A DNA stretch of 64,000 nt from Calocera cornea HHB12733 (taxonomy: Eukaryota; Basidiomycota; Dacrymycetes; Dacrymycetales; Dacrymycetaceae): the NCBI GenBank assembly GCA_001632435.1, contig KV423961.1, forward strand, positions 62,001-126,000. The letters are read 5' to 3'. Below are positions 21,937 to 33,471 of this stretch, piece after piece. The position numbers and the translations under genes are program-made. The notes beneath the pieces were generated by a model. The model had not been told where the DNA came from and made no database searches. It worked only from the letters and a program-made list of their open reading frames with translations. Position 1 is the stretch's first letter, and the number at the start of each line of letters is the position of its first letter.

Positions 21937-23605
21937 ATGGACTCTGTAACACCCGTGGAGACGCAGGACGACAGACGGGATGACTCGCTTCGGACGGCGG
22001 TCACCCCAGACCCAAGCTTTGTCGTCGGAGAGGCCGAGAAAAAAAAACCGGCCACCCTAAGGCTCCCTTCCGACGACCCTCCAGACGGGGGCCTTACAGC
22101 CTGGCTGACTATCATGGCTTCGTGAGCGGCTCATAACTTTCCATTGAGGAAACCAATGCTGAACACGGTCTGCAGATTCTTGCTGAATTTTGTCGATCTC
22201 GGCTTCATGTATGGTTTTGGGGTGTATCAGGAGCAGTACAAGCTGCGCGAGTTTAGCGACGTGTCCGCAACAGTACGTCTACCAAGCTTAGGAATGCTTA
22301 CCGACCACTGACATCGCTGTACAGCAAATCGACCTGATCGGCTCCATCGGCGTTGCGCTCACCTTGTTCCTGGGCGCGTTCCTGGGTCGGCCGTGTCAGC
22401 GGTTTGGAATGCGTGCCGTATCGGTGCGCGGTCAGACTGCAGTTCATCCTTCGTCTTCTGACGTCTTCCCAGGTCGTCGGCTCAATCATCTTATTTGTCG
22501 GCACACTCTCCGCCGGGTTCTGTACCTCCATTCCGACACTCATCGTCACGCAAGGCATTGTTCAAGGTGCCGGAGCCGGGATTCTGTTTGTACCTGGCGC
22601 TGCAATTCCCGCACAATGGTTTTCCAAGTGTCGCGCCCTCGCCATAGGCATCGGAGCGTCCGGTGCAGGTCTGGGAGGCGTCTTCTGGTCGCTCATCGGG
22701 CGCTTACTGATCTCGCAAGTTGGCCGCCAATGGGCGCTCCGAGTTTCGGCCTTCGTCAACCTCGGCCTGTGCGCCATCGCCATCGTTATTCTGAACGAGC
22801 GCAAGACGCACGCGACAAGAAAGGAGGAGGGGGAGAAGGAGGAGCCCATCTTGGACTGGAATATGTTCAAGGATCCAGTGTTTGCCGTGCTATACTGTGC
22901 GAGTGGGGTGAGCGTCTTTGGGTGCGCACTCTCCTACCCCTCCCTTGCTCCTTCCCTCATAACCATGCACCCTCAGCTACCTGGTTCCTTTCTTTTACCT
23001 GCCCACCTTTGCAAGCACCAACACCGGCTGCACGCCCTTCCTCGCGTCCCTCCTCGTGAGCATGATGAACCTCGGCTCGGCCTCGGGGCGCATCATCCTC
23101 GGTGCGATCGCAGACACCCGCATGGGGCGGTTCAACACGGTGCTTATGGGGATGGGCTGCGCAGGCGCCAGCCAATGGCTGTTCTGGAGCTTGGCCAATG
23201 CCAGGGGGAGCTATGCGCTCAGTATGGTCTTTGCGGTCGTGTATGGGCTGTGCGGGGGCGGGTACATCGGGTGCGTCTCCTTGGAGCTTCTGACCTTCCT
23301 CTGCGCACAGAGGCTAAAGCCACCCCAGGATCTTCCCCGTCGTCCTAGCCCACGTATTCGACCCCACCCGGCTCGCGGCCATAACCGGCCTGTTCTTCAC
23401 CTCCGAGCTGGTCGGGCAGACGACAGGGGGGCCAATAGCGGGGGCGATACTGCAGCGCAGCGGGGAGAACTATTATCCCATGATCGGGTACTCGGGCGCT
23501 TCGCTCGTGCTGGGGAGCGCGCTGGGATGCGTGGCGAAGGTTATGAGTGAGCGGAGGGAGAGGCGGGAGCGGGAGGGGCGGGACGGAGGGGGCGAGGAGG
23601 CGTGA
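21937..23605 (+). CDS. MFS monocarboxylate-type transporter (tandem copy 2)
   Basis: Near-duplicate of the gene at 18873, same intron pattern. ATG at 21937 begins MDSVTPVETQDDRRDDSLRT and reaches DDPPDGGLTAWLTIMAS. TM signatures match copy 1: NFVDLGFMYGFGVYQEQYKL, GTLSAGFCTSIPTLIVTQGI, PAQWFSKCRALAIGIGASGA, LVPFFYLPTFASTNTGCTPF, SMMNLGSASGRIILGAIADT. It ends at 23605 with EEA then TGA. The nucleotide identity is high in exons and clearly lower in introns, as expected for a duplicate under selection. The FAN1 fragment sits directly upstream of this copy. Confidence 0.85.
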
Positions 23606-23834
23606 TTGTTGGATGCAGGGGAAAGAAGACGATAATTAGAGGATTGAGAGATCTTATTATACAGCAACTTAGAGTTATCCGCGCAATGTATACTATACAA
23701 TGTCCGCGCCGTCTCCCACCACCCCTTCTCGCAGCATCCCGGTCCGAGCCCTCGTCCGCCCCTCGGCAAGAGCGAGCGCAGCCGGCGATGACGGCGCGCA
23801 CGGACCCGCCGGCCCAGCCCGTCCAACCCACTCA

Positions 23835-25438
23835 TCACGCAGCAAGACCGGCGCCGGGGCCGACATCCGGAAACCGCCAGATCCTGAGCGTCGCGTCCCT
23901 CGGCCGGGGCCTGCTGTGCCGGACCACCTCGGGGTAGGAGAAGGCTTTTGACGCGCGGGTTGGAGGCGGGGAGAGGACCTCGATTGACGGGGAGGAGCTG
24001 GAGTCGGAGTCGGAGTCGGACTCGGACTCGGACTCGGCGTCAGATGAGGAGGAGGAGGAGGAGTCGGCTTCTGCTTCGGCATCCTCTGCATTATTCCCGT
24101 CCCTCGCCGTCCCCCTCTCCTCCGCAGGCTGAGTCAGCCCCGGCGCCCCACCGGGCCTCTCCTCCTCCTCCTCCTCCTCATCATCATCAAACCACCTACT
24201 CCCGCCCACGCTCACCGCCAGCCCCACAGCGGCACTAGGGTGCACCGCGACGCCCCCCACCGCATCCCCGTGGGCTTTCCACCCCCCGACCACGGCCTCG
24301 TATGGCTGCCCCGGCTGCCCGAGCTCTCCTGGTGCACCGAGCTGGGGGCTGAGCAGGTCAAACGTGTGTATGTGGCCCGATGTGCTCGGGGCGAGGAGGT
24401 GCCGCCCGGAGGGGGTGAGGGAGTGCTGCAGGCGCTGTTGGGAGCCCTGATCTCCCGCTGTTGCAGTGGAGGCGGGAGAAGGAGAGGGTGGGACGCGGAG
24501 CGCCCAGTGATGCCCCGGGGCGAGCATGCGCGTGTCCCACATCCATATCTCCCGGCCGTCGCGCGGGGAGGCACTGGCTCCGCGGAAGGCGGCGATGAGC
24601 TTCGTCCCGTCCGGGGTCCAGGTGAGCTGCGTCACTCCGCCCGGGACGTCGAGCATGTGCTGTGCAGACCGAGGGTCCGAGACACTGTACAGCGCGATGG
24701 TGCGTGCGTAGGATCCCGCGGCTAGCGCGTCCGCGTCCTGTGGGGAGAAGGCCAGTGCTGAGATGAGGCCCCTCTGGCCGGTGCGGGACTTGCGCGTGCC
24801 TGCGAGGGGGACGCGCGTGCCCTCCCCCGGGCGGGAGACGTCGAACGCCTCGAGCGCGCCGTCGTGTCCGGCCCAGAAACGGCCTCCGCCGGTGGCGTCG
24901 AGGGAGAAGGGCTCGAAGGCCAGCGAGAGCGGGGAGAGGAAGCGTTCTCTGTGGTCGACTATCCTGTAGCTCGCTAGGCGGTGGCCGGTGTGGGCTGAGA
25001 GGAGGTGGACCGGCTGGGAGCGGGCAGCGAGGAGGAGGGAGTAGGCCGGGGAGGCGGGGGTGGAGAGCGGGTGCCAGAGGTGGGCGGTGATGGGAGTTGG
25101 GCTGGGGAGGTCGAGGGGCGGGAGGAGGGGCAGGTGGGCGAGGGCGTAGGAGGCCGTCGGGGCGAAGGTGTACAGCCGAAGGAGGGCGTCCTCGGCCGAT
25201 GTGAGGAGGGACGCGCCGTCCGGGCACCTGCCGGGTGTCAGTGCTCAGTGCTCCCAGCGAGGATGGGCGAAGGCCAGAAGCGGGCGCACCATGACACGGC
25301 CCGGAAGAAGTTGCCGGGGAAGCCCGCCGTCGATCGGCACTCGACCGTCGTGAGCAGCGACGGCGGCGCGGTGACGTCGTACGACAGCCCATCGCCGTCC
25401 CACCCCGCCGATGTCTCCCATTCCTGGGCAGCCGCCAT
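23835..25438 (-). CDS. WD40-repeat protein, WDR79/TCAB1 (WRAP53) family
   Basis: ATG at 25438 begins MAAAQEWETSAGWDGDG. One intron (about 25234-25345) joins GNFFRAVSW to CPDGASLLTSAED. The order of blocks is that of the telomerase Cajal body protein family: PDGASLLTSAEDALLRLY, HPLSTPASPAYSLLLAA, RERFLSPLSLAFEPF, ALEAFDVSRPGEG, GQRGLISALAFSPQD, ADALAAGSYARTIALYS, PGGVTQLTWTPDGTKLIAAF, EIWMWDTR, QQRLQHSLTPSGRHLLAPST and a last W-K-AHGDAVGGVAVHPSA blade. Human TCAB1 guides telomerase and scaRNAs; whether this protein does so in the fungus is unknown (yeast Swt21 belongs to the same wider family). The last blade holds a long acidic/serine insert (about 24000-24170) before the closing TLRIWRFPDVG. 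Divergent from NAA30. Confidence 0.75.
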
Positions 25439-25672
25439 CCTCGCTAAACGCCGACGGTGCTTCTACCGGCGAGCAGCGAGGGAGCAGCGGGCCATCGCGC
25501 AACCAGGGGGACAACTTGAAGAGCGTCTGCAATGCAGGACCCTGCCCGGAAAATCAGAACCCTCTCATCTCCGCCTAAGGGTCCCTGCAATGTCCGCCCG
25601 GCGCCGCCTCTTGCACCACGCCCACGCAGCCTGCCAGTCCTAGTGCATGCTCGCCCCCCCCTCTCCACCCCC
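25439..25672. promoter_or_regulatory. Divergent promoter, WDR79-like / NAA30
   Basis: A 234-bp strip separates the two start codons (minus ATG at 25438, plus ATG at 25673). Nothing else fits in it. No TATA-like element is evident; the part nearest NAA30 is pyrimidine-rich (ctcgcccccccctctccaccccc). Confidence 0.5.
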
Positions 25673-26478
25673 ATGTCGATAACGTACCGGCCCTACGCAG
25701 GCCCCTCCGACCTGCCCGCGGTGATGGCGCTGGTAGAGCACGAGCTGTCCGAGCCGTACGTCATCTACACGTACCGCTACTTCCTCAACGGCTGGTGCGT
25801 GTCTCTCGTCCCGGCAGTTGCTGCGGCTGCGGGCTGCGTTGGCAGGGGAGCTTATGGGAGCTGTGGGCACAGGCCGCACTTGGCATACATGGCCGAGGCG
25901 CCCGCTGCCCCGCCTTCCACCTCGACCGCCACTCCTTCCCCAGCCAGCCCCGCGCTCACACCGGTAGCCTGCATCGTCTGCAAGCAAGACGCGCACGGCC
26001 CCGCCCACGCCCTCCGCGGGTACATCGCCATGCTCTCGGTGCACAAGGACTTCCGCCGGCGGGGGATCGGCGCGAAGCTCGCGCGCCTCGCCATTCGGAG
26101 GATGAGGCTCAGCGGGGCCGATGAGGTGCGTGGCGTGGTTCGAGTTCGTGCTTTGGGGCGGCTGCCGCACCGCCCGTCCGCCGCACCGCTGCATCACTGC
26201 ACCGGCGGCGCTTCCTGAGTCTTACTTCTGGCGCACGTCCGCGTGTGGGAGCCCAGGGGGCCGATGTGGGAACCACGTATGTGCCAGCCGAGCTGACCCC
26301 GGCCCTTTCTCCGCAGGTCATGCTCGAAACAGAGTACGACAACGCCTCCGCGCTGCGACTATACGAGGCGCTCGGGTTCGTCAGGGAGAAGCGGCTGTTC
26401 CGCTTCTACCTGAATGGCAAGGACGCGTTCAGGTTGGTGCTGGTGCCTGCTGTGGCGGAGGGGGAGGAGGGGGTGTGA
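25673..26478 (+). CDS. NAA30: N-alpha-acetyltransferase 30, NatC catalytic subunit
   Basis: GNAT enzyme that acetylates N-termini starting with Met-hydrophobic residues, cytoplasmic, partner of NAA35/NAA38. ATG at 25673 gives [20 protein letters not shown]. Introns 25795-25872 and 26126-26316 are joined to give [20 protein letters not shown], then [33 protein letters not shown] (the acetyl-CoA loop R-R-x-G-I-G), [20 protein letters not shown] and [20 protein letters not shown]. These blocks are the Mak3/NAA30 signature. A ~20 residue Ala/Pro/Ser insert ([18 protein letters not shown]) lies after LAYM and is not usual for the family. The second intron (191 nt) is long for this genome. About 180 residues. 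Confidence 0.9.
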
Positions 26479-26663
26479 TCGGGCTGGGCCGGGCTGGGGT
26501 GTGATGCTGGGGTGTGATGCGCGGGAGTGCGCGTTGAATTTGTGCATTCTCTGGGGAATGATTGAACAGCATAGCATCGTCACCGATAACCGAGCGCTTT
26601 GTATCCTACATCCATACCTTCCTCACCCCGGCACCACAGCTCGCAGCTCGCCGCTCGCCCCGC

Positions 26664-27397
26664 TCAGAACCAGATCCTATGCGTGGAGCACTGGTACCCG
26701 TCCGGGTTCTTATCCAAGTACTCCTGATGATAATCCTCGGCGTTCCACCACTCGCCCGCTTCCACAATCTGCGTGACAATGTGCTTGCCGCGGGGCGCAA
26801 AGTGCTTCTCCTCCACCTCGCGCGTCACGAGCTCCGCGGCGGCCTTCTGCGCGGGCGTGCGGTAGAAGATCGCGGAGCGGTACTGCGTGCCGCTGTCGTT
26901 GCCCTGCCGGTTGAGCGTCGTGGGGTCGTGGGAGCGGTAGAAGAACTCTGTGCGTCGGTCAGCTTCGGCCGGTCGGTCCCAGATCAACCAAACAAAGAGG
27001 ACGGACCGACGAGCTCGGCATACGCCACAAGCCCAGGGTCGAACTCGATCCTGCAGGCCTCTGCGTGGCCCGTGTCGCCGCCACACACCCTGCGGTAGCT
27101 GGGGTCCTTCAGATCGCCGCCCGTGTACCCGACGCTGGCGTTGACGAGCCCCCTGCCCTCATAGTACTGCCGGAAGATGTGCTCCGTGCCCCAGAAGCAG
27201 CCGCTCGCGAACGTCGCCACCTCCGTCGTGCCCGAGGGCTGCCCGGCGAGCGCAGCGTGCGCGGCGAGCGTGCTGGCCACGGTCGGGGCCGGGAGCGCGG
27301 GCGGCGTGCGCGGCATGGGGGCTGTCGAAGCGGACGCGGATGCGGTGAGGGAGAGGGGCAGGAGGCGGTGGGCGGTTGTGAGGAGGCGGTTGAGCAT
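26664..27397 (-). CDS. MSRA: Peptide-methionine (S)-S-oxide reductase
   Basis: Repairs methionine-S-sulfoxide in proteins. ATG at 27397 gives MLNRLLTTAHRLLPLSLTAS, a basic/hydrophobic start that fits a mitochondrial presequence. The core has EVATFASGCFWGTEH with the catalytic Cys of GCFWG, then FDPGLVAYAELV, an intron with a GTCCGT donor (about 26948-27000) and EFFYRSHDPTTLNRQGND, GTQYRSAIFY, and a C-terminal HRIWF. A resolving Cys appears in YQCSTH. Three SDs of family length: about 220 residues including the presequence. It is convergent with NAA30 (185 bp apart) and divergent from DIS3, with 520 bp between start codons. Confidence 0.93.
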
Positions 27398-27917
27398 ATA
27401 TCTGGGTGTCTGGATGGCGGCCCCAGAGTGCAGCCGCTCTTATATCGACGAACGAGGGCAGAGGGCAGAGGGAGGGCAGGCGGTGCGACGGCACGCCGAT
27501 CGCCACGACAGCGCGCGCGTCATCCCCACGTGCGCTTGGTCAGCTTAGGCAGCGGCGCGAGTCTGTGCCTCCGCCCTGGGAAGCAAGGCGCGGCCTGCGA
27601 GCACTTTCTGGGGACAGCTTCGGCCCCGGGAGAGGGCAGCATCGCTCTCGAACACGGCACTATGTAAGAGGGGCTCAGTAGAGTAACCGGAGTGCGGTAC
27701 CCGGCGAGAGAGACACACCGCCCGGGGGCGCCAGGCCGTTCGTGGCGGAGATATGACCCGGAAAATCAGAAGTGCGGGAGCGGCTCGGTTCAGGGACTGG
27801 AAGTGAAAGATGAGCGCGCGGCATTTCACGACGTCGAGTCCGCCAGCACCGTCTCTGGCCCTCCGACGCTCTCCAAGTTCAGCTTGAGTTGTCTGATTGT
27901 AAGGAGCAGAAGAGGAC

Positions 27918-30900
27918 ATGGTGGAGATCACCATCCGGAAGCGGCCCGCGGAGGAGGAGCTGCATGCACAGCGCAAGTTCTTCAGGAAGACCCGCAGGGG
28001 GAGAGTCATCAAAGGTGTGTCGCATCCCACGTCCGACAGGGCCATCCGCACTGATCCCCGCCCAGTCCTGCGCGAGCGCTACCTGCGCACAGACATCGGG
28101 TGTGGCGTCGCCCACTGCACGCTGTGCTCCCACCTCCCCGCGCCGGACCAGCAGCCCGCGCTCCCCCGCACCGGCACGCCCCACGCCCACTTCCCCGCCG
28201 GCCACCACCTCCTCCCGGATACAAACGCGTTCCTGCACCAGATGGACCTGTTCGAGCACCCCGACTTCGCAGCCTCCGTCATCGTCCTGCAGACGGTCGT
28301 GGAGGAGGTGAGGCACCGCAGCTTGCCGCTCTGGAACAGGCTGAAGAACCTGGTGAGGAACGGCGGTGAGCAGGGCGCGGAGGGCGCGGGAGGGGCGTGG
28401 GTGTTCTGGAACGAGTTCCGGGAGGAGACAGCGGTGGTGCGGGAGGAGGGGGAGGGGCCGAACGACTTGAATGACCGGGGTGCGCCTTCCTCCCTCTTTC
28501 CCATCCCTTGCCTCTCTATATGCACATCTAACACCCCATATACCTCCAGCGATCCGCAACGCCGCCTCGTGGTACAACGCGCACGTCGCCTCCTCCTTCC
28601 CCGCGCGCGCCTCCGTCCGCGCACCCACAGTCGTGTTGCTGACAGACGACGCGGCCTCCCTCTCCCTGGCGTCCAAGGCCCAGATCCCGGCCATGTCCGT
28701 ACGGGCGTACGTGGCCGGGCTGCCGCACGCGCAGGACCTGGGTGACGTGCTCGCTGCTTATGCTTCTACCTCCCGCGGGGAAGCGGAAGAGGGCCAGGGG
28801 GCTGGGCAGAGCGGGAGGGGACGGGGAGGGGGCAGGAAGGCGCTGTATGACGAGTATTGGCCCGCTGGAACGGTGGAGGCGGGGGTGAAGAGCGGGCGGC
28901 TGTTCCAGGGGTTCTTCAACCCGAGCCAGTACAACTACCTCGAGGTGCGTTCTGCTTCCCCCTTTCTCCTATGGCATAGCATGGCTGGGACGGGATCGCT
29001 GATGAGGATGGTGACGATGCAGGGGTTCGTCAACTCGCAAGCGCTCGGCAGGCCCATCCTCGTCATAGGCCGCGCGGACCTGAATCGCGCCGTCTCCGGT
29101 GACATTGTTGCGGTCGAACTGTACCCCGAGAGCCAGTGGAAAGCGCCCGGGGACGAGGTGGTGGACCAGGAGCAGACGCTGGCGAACGACGACGCCTCCG
29201 GCTCCGAGGACGAGGCGGCGGAGACGGAGCGCCGGGTGGCATTGAGAGAGCTGCGCGATGCGCGGGACACGGCGCGGCGGCACCCGCTGGAGCGGCACCC
29301 CACGGGCCGCGTGGTCGGCGTGGTCAAGCGCAACTGGCGCGCGTACGTCTGCCACCTCGACGCGGCGTCGCTCGCCTCCTCCGCCCGCACGGCACAGGCG
29401 CAGCAAACCGTCTTCGCCACGCCCGTGGCTGCCAACCTCCCTCGCATCCGCCTGCGCACGCGCCAGGCCCCGCAGCTCGTCGGCCAGAAGATCGTCGTCA
29501 GCATCGACCGCTGGGACGTGACGAGCCGGTACCCCGAGGGCCACTTTGTGCGCGCGCTCGGCAAGGCCGAGAGCAAGGAGGCTGAGCAGGAGAGCCTGCT
29601 CCTCGAGTATGAGGTGCCGTACCGCGCGTTCGGGCGCGCGATCCTTGACTGCCTGCCGAAGGAGGGCGAGGACTGGGTCGTGCCGCCTAAGGAGGCGGGC
29701 AGCGTCGTGTGGCGGGATAGGGAAGACCTGAGGGACACGATCATCTGCAGTATCGACCCTCCTGGTGTGTCCTCTCGGGGTCCTCCGAGTAGTTGGCTGG
29801 GCGCGCTGACTGCCCTACAGGCTGCCAGGACATCGACGACGCGCTGCACGCGTTCCCCCTCCCGAACGGCAACATCCAGGCGGGCGTGCACATCGCCGAC
29901 GTCTCCCACTTTGTCCTGCCGGAGAACGCGATGGACAGCGAGGCCGCCGCGCGCGGGACGACGGTGTACCTGGTCGACAAGCGGATCGACATGCTGCCGA
30001 GCTTGCTCGGGACGAACTTGTGCAGCTTGCGGCCGTTCGTGGAGCGGCTCGCGTTTTCGGTCATTTGGGTGCGTCGTTGCTCGGCCGAGTGTGGGGCCGA
30101 AGGAGGGTGCTGATAGCTGGTGGTTGTGCGCTAGGAATTGACGCCGGACGCAAAGATCGTCAATGTCAGGTTCACAAAGTCGGTCATTGCGAGCAAGGCG
30201 GCGTTCACGTATAAGGAGGCGCAGACGAGGAAGGACGACTTGTGAGCACTACTGTGCGGCAAAATTCTGAGGGCGAGTGCTGACGGCGCTCTCAGGAAAC
30301 AAAAAGACCCCCTGACGGAGAGCATCCGCCTGCTGAATTCGCTCGCACAGAAGCTGCGTGCAGGTCGTATGGCCGCAGGCGCACTCAATCTCGCCTCGCC
30401 CGAAGTCCGCATCCAGATGGAGTCGCCCGAGTCGTCCGACCCTATCGACGTGGAGCAGAAGGAGCTGCTGGAAACCAACAGCCTCGTGGAGGAGTTTATG
30501 CTCCTCGCCAACATCAGCGTCGCGGCCAAGATCCAGGAGACGTTCCCGCAGACGGCGGTGCTGCGCCGGCACATGCCCCCGCCAGCGTCGAACTTCGAGA
30601 TGCTGCAGGATGTGCTCATGAAGCGGAAGAGCATGTCGTTAGACATCTCGAGCTCGGGCGCGCTCGCCGCGAGCCTGGACAAGTGCGTCGACTCCGCCGA
30701 GCCGTCCTTCAACATCCTCGTCAGGATCATGGCGACGCGCTGTATGCGGCCGGCGGAGTACTTCTGCGCCGGCTCGGTCTCGCGCGAGACGTTCGGGCAC
30801 TATGGACTCGCCAGCCCGATCTACACCCACTTCACCAGCCCGATTCGACGGTACGCGGACGTGCTCGTCCACCGGCAGCTGGCAGCAGCGATCGACTACA

Positions 30901-31382
30901 CGCCTCTGCACGCGTCGCTGCACTCCAGACAGCACATGGAGCGGATACTCAACGTGGTCAACCGCAGGCATAGGATGGCCCAGATGGCGAGCAGGGCTAG
31001 CATCGAGTTCTATGTTGCCCTGTCGCTTAAGGGGCGAGCGGAACGAGAAGGCGGAGGGGTCAGGGAGAAGGCGTTCATCATCCGGGCGTTCAGGAATGGC
31101 GTTGCTGTCTTCGTGTCCAAGTAAGCCCCTCTATTCTCGTGCTTCGCCAGCGTCTAATGTCGAGGCAGGCTCGGTCTGGAAGGTCTCGTGACGTTCAAGC
31201 GGGAGATCAGCTTTGACCCAGAGGTCTACTCAGTCAAGGTCCCGTCCCCGACGGGAGAGCAAGTTGCGCTGTCAGTGTTTGATGAAGTGGACGTGGAGAT
31301 CTCTGTAGAGAAGGATGTGAACACGCAGAGGGGCAAGGTCAAGATGGTGCTCGTACATCCTATCGATTCCCGCTCGCTGTGA
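27918..31382 (+). CDS. DIS3: DIS3/RRP44, catalytic subunit of the RNA exosome
   Basis: Processive 3'-5' exoribonuclease and endonuclease of the nuclear/cytoplasmic exosome. ATG at 27918 starts [23 protein letters not shown] domain: [44 protein letters not shown]. Cold-shock domains follow ([58 protein letters not shown]). RNB domain: [16 protein letters not shown] with the conserved metal-binding aspartates, [32 protein letters not shown]-terminal S1: [18 protein letters not shown]. About eight introns (for example near 28014-28061, 28488-28550, 28945-29013, 29766-29820, 30071-30134, 31124-31168). Length is close to 1000 residues, usual for the family; the PIN and RNB active-site acidic residues look intact. 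Confidence 0.95.
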
Positions 31383-33471
31383 AGTTACAAATAATGCTAA
31401 TTCGTCCGGCCGGTCTTTCCTTGATCATTTGGGGCTGGATGGGACAATATCTGCTCAGCGCCTTACGACAAGGCGCACAGCGATGGCTAAATTTGGATCT
31501 CGTCGCCCTTTGTTGTGCATAGATCATAATCTGCATCAACTGCGGGTTTCTGGGAGAACAGCACGTTCAACAGAAGGGCATGCCCTCCCCTGTGGCGAGG
31601 CACGCTGGTATCACTCTACAGAAGGGTATCTCTGCGGAATGTGGTAAGACCTTGGACATCATCGTCGGTCCGGAAAACGATGGGAGATTCGTACCGTCGA
31701 AGCTCGGCTATGACGTGATTCTCACCGAATCTGCACTGTCCATCACTCCTTTCACAGATATGTCAAGTAATGCAACACGGGCAGCACGACAGGGCTCGCC
31801 GGTCCAGGAAGGCAATGGCATTCGCGTGACCGACTTGACCGGGAACGGGCACCGATGGCGGTAAGGAACATATCGCTGTATATCGAGATAGACGAGATAT
31901 TGTAATACTTTTCTCTGTATGTCTCCTGTTGGAGAGTATTTACACGGAACAGATTCGTCCGGACCTAAAGTGTTCGGCCGCTTGCACAACTTCGAGCAAC
32001 TGCGCGTTGAATGCGCAAGACCTGCCGTTTTGCTCCCAGAGTGCTCTCACTATCAGGGGACTCTTTGATAGCTCACCCTTTTTGCATCTGGTCTCGTGCA
32101 TTTCTGATGGTTAGATTGGGTTGTCGTTGCTCATCAGAATGGTGAACATCTGCGCAAGATACGTTGCATGACGGACATTGTCATTGTCAGCAACTCGCGT
32201 CGAACGAGTGGATACTGCTGCGTCCGCAGGTGTACCTCGCGACGGGGCTGCGGTTATGGTGGAGGGCAACGGTACTTGTAGGCCACCGAGTTGAAAAGCA
32301 GCGGCGCAGCGAAAGGATGCCGGAGGAAGGGTCCATGCATCTGGCTACAACCGGCGGGCGGGGTCAATCGAAATGGAGAGAAGGAACACTAATATCGCCG
32401 AGCTAAGGGCCGGATTGGCCCAATTCTGAAGATGCCAGTCCCTTTGGAGTCGGCACCACGCTTTGGTCAATACAATTACATATCCTTAGTGACAAGTGCG
32501 TCCAACCCTCAATTCAAGTGCAGGTCTGCGGAGATGCTGTGCGCGAGCGAAACCCGCTGCGGCCGTGCGTATCGGAGCGCATCTTCTATCGGGTTCGCGG
32601 CATTTGATGCCCATCAGCTTCTCACAGCATGCGATGCCCTTGGAGTCAGAGATATAAGAGACCCACATAGCTCCCGTGATGGCCATTGCACGTCGGATTT
32701 TGTGGAAATCATAAGCGCCTGCTGGCACTCGACGAGCACTTGACACTAGTGGATTTCATCGACAATGCCCTTCGAGCTGGTCGTGCGAGAACATCCCAGA
32801 TTATGCGGTAAGCTTCCACTTTGTCGCCGCAGTATACCTTTACTAAGACTCGTACATAGCGTCCCTGGTCATATTACCAATGACGATGCTCTGGGCATTT
32901 GCGCGGCTCCTATACGTTGATTATGGGGTTCCCGGCTCTCTAGCGCTCTTTGCAGCTTTTCTCTGTAGGTGTCCCTGAGGTCCATGCTTGTACCTCGCTC
33001 ATTCTGGTGTTGTGTAGTCTCAACACTCTGGTTGCTGGCCTGCGCGCACTGGGCCATCGAAGCTCAGTAATAGCCATCAGGGCGCACGTCTCTATGGGAA
33101 CGCGCTTAGGTGCTCAGGCAGATAAGGATGGTCCGCAACATGTATCATAGCACAGGCAGAGCACTCAAGCGGTAATACAATCCTCACTCGTCCGACTGTC
33201 ACTCAACTATTGAGAGTCTGGTGCATTTTACGCATGCTGACGCTGAGGTACGGTAGAGGTTTTGTTCAAAGGGTCTGGACGCGTGAGGCCGTAATGAGGC
33301 GGGAGCAGAAACGCGTCGCGTACGGTGTCTTGAAGCGGGCCGCCCGTCTTGTGCACAGGCCAAGTATAGAGCGCCGGCCAGATATCCCCCACCATATACT
33401 CCCCTAGATCTGCTCAGAAACATAACACTAGACTATCATTTCCACTTGAAGGAACCACATCGGCAAGCAAG
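31383..33471. other. 2.1 kb stretch without a confident gene
   Basis: Several short plus-strand frames lie here (for example about 31580-31861, SAECGKTLDIIVGPENDGRF), but none joins to neighbours by plausible splicing or shows a family signature. Around 32860-33060 the plus strand reads HITNDDALGICAAP, faintly like the NDMIDDDAIPTL unit of the LRR genes, so a decayed LRR gene is possible but not demonstrable. Also holds the 5' flank of the SNF2 gene. Confidence 0.4.

Noticed and set aside
31580..31861. Possible small gene after DIS3
   Set aside because: No splice partner, family motif or coding bias strong enough to support it.
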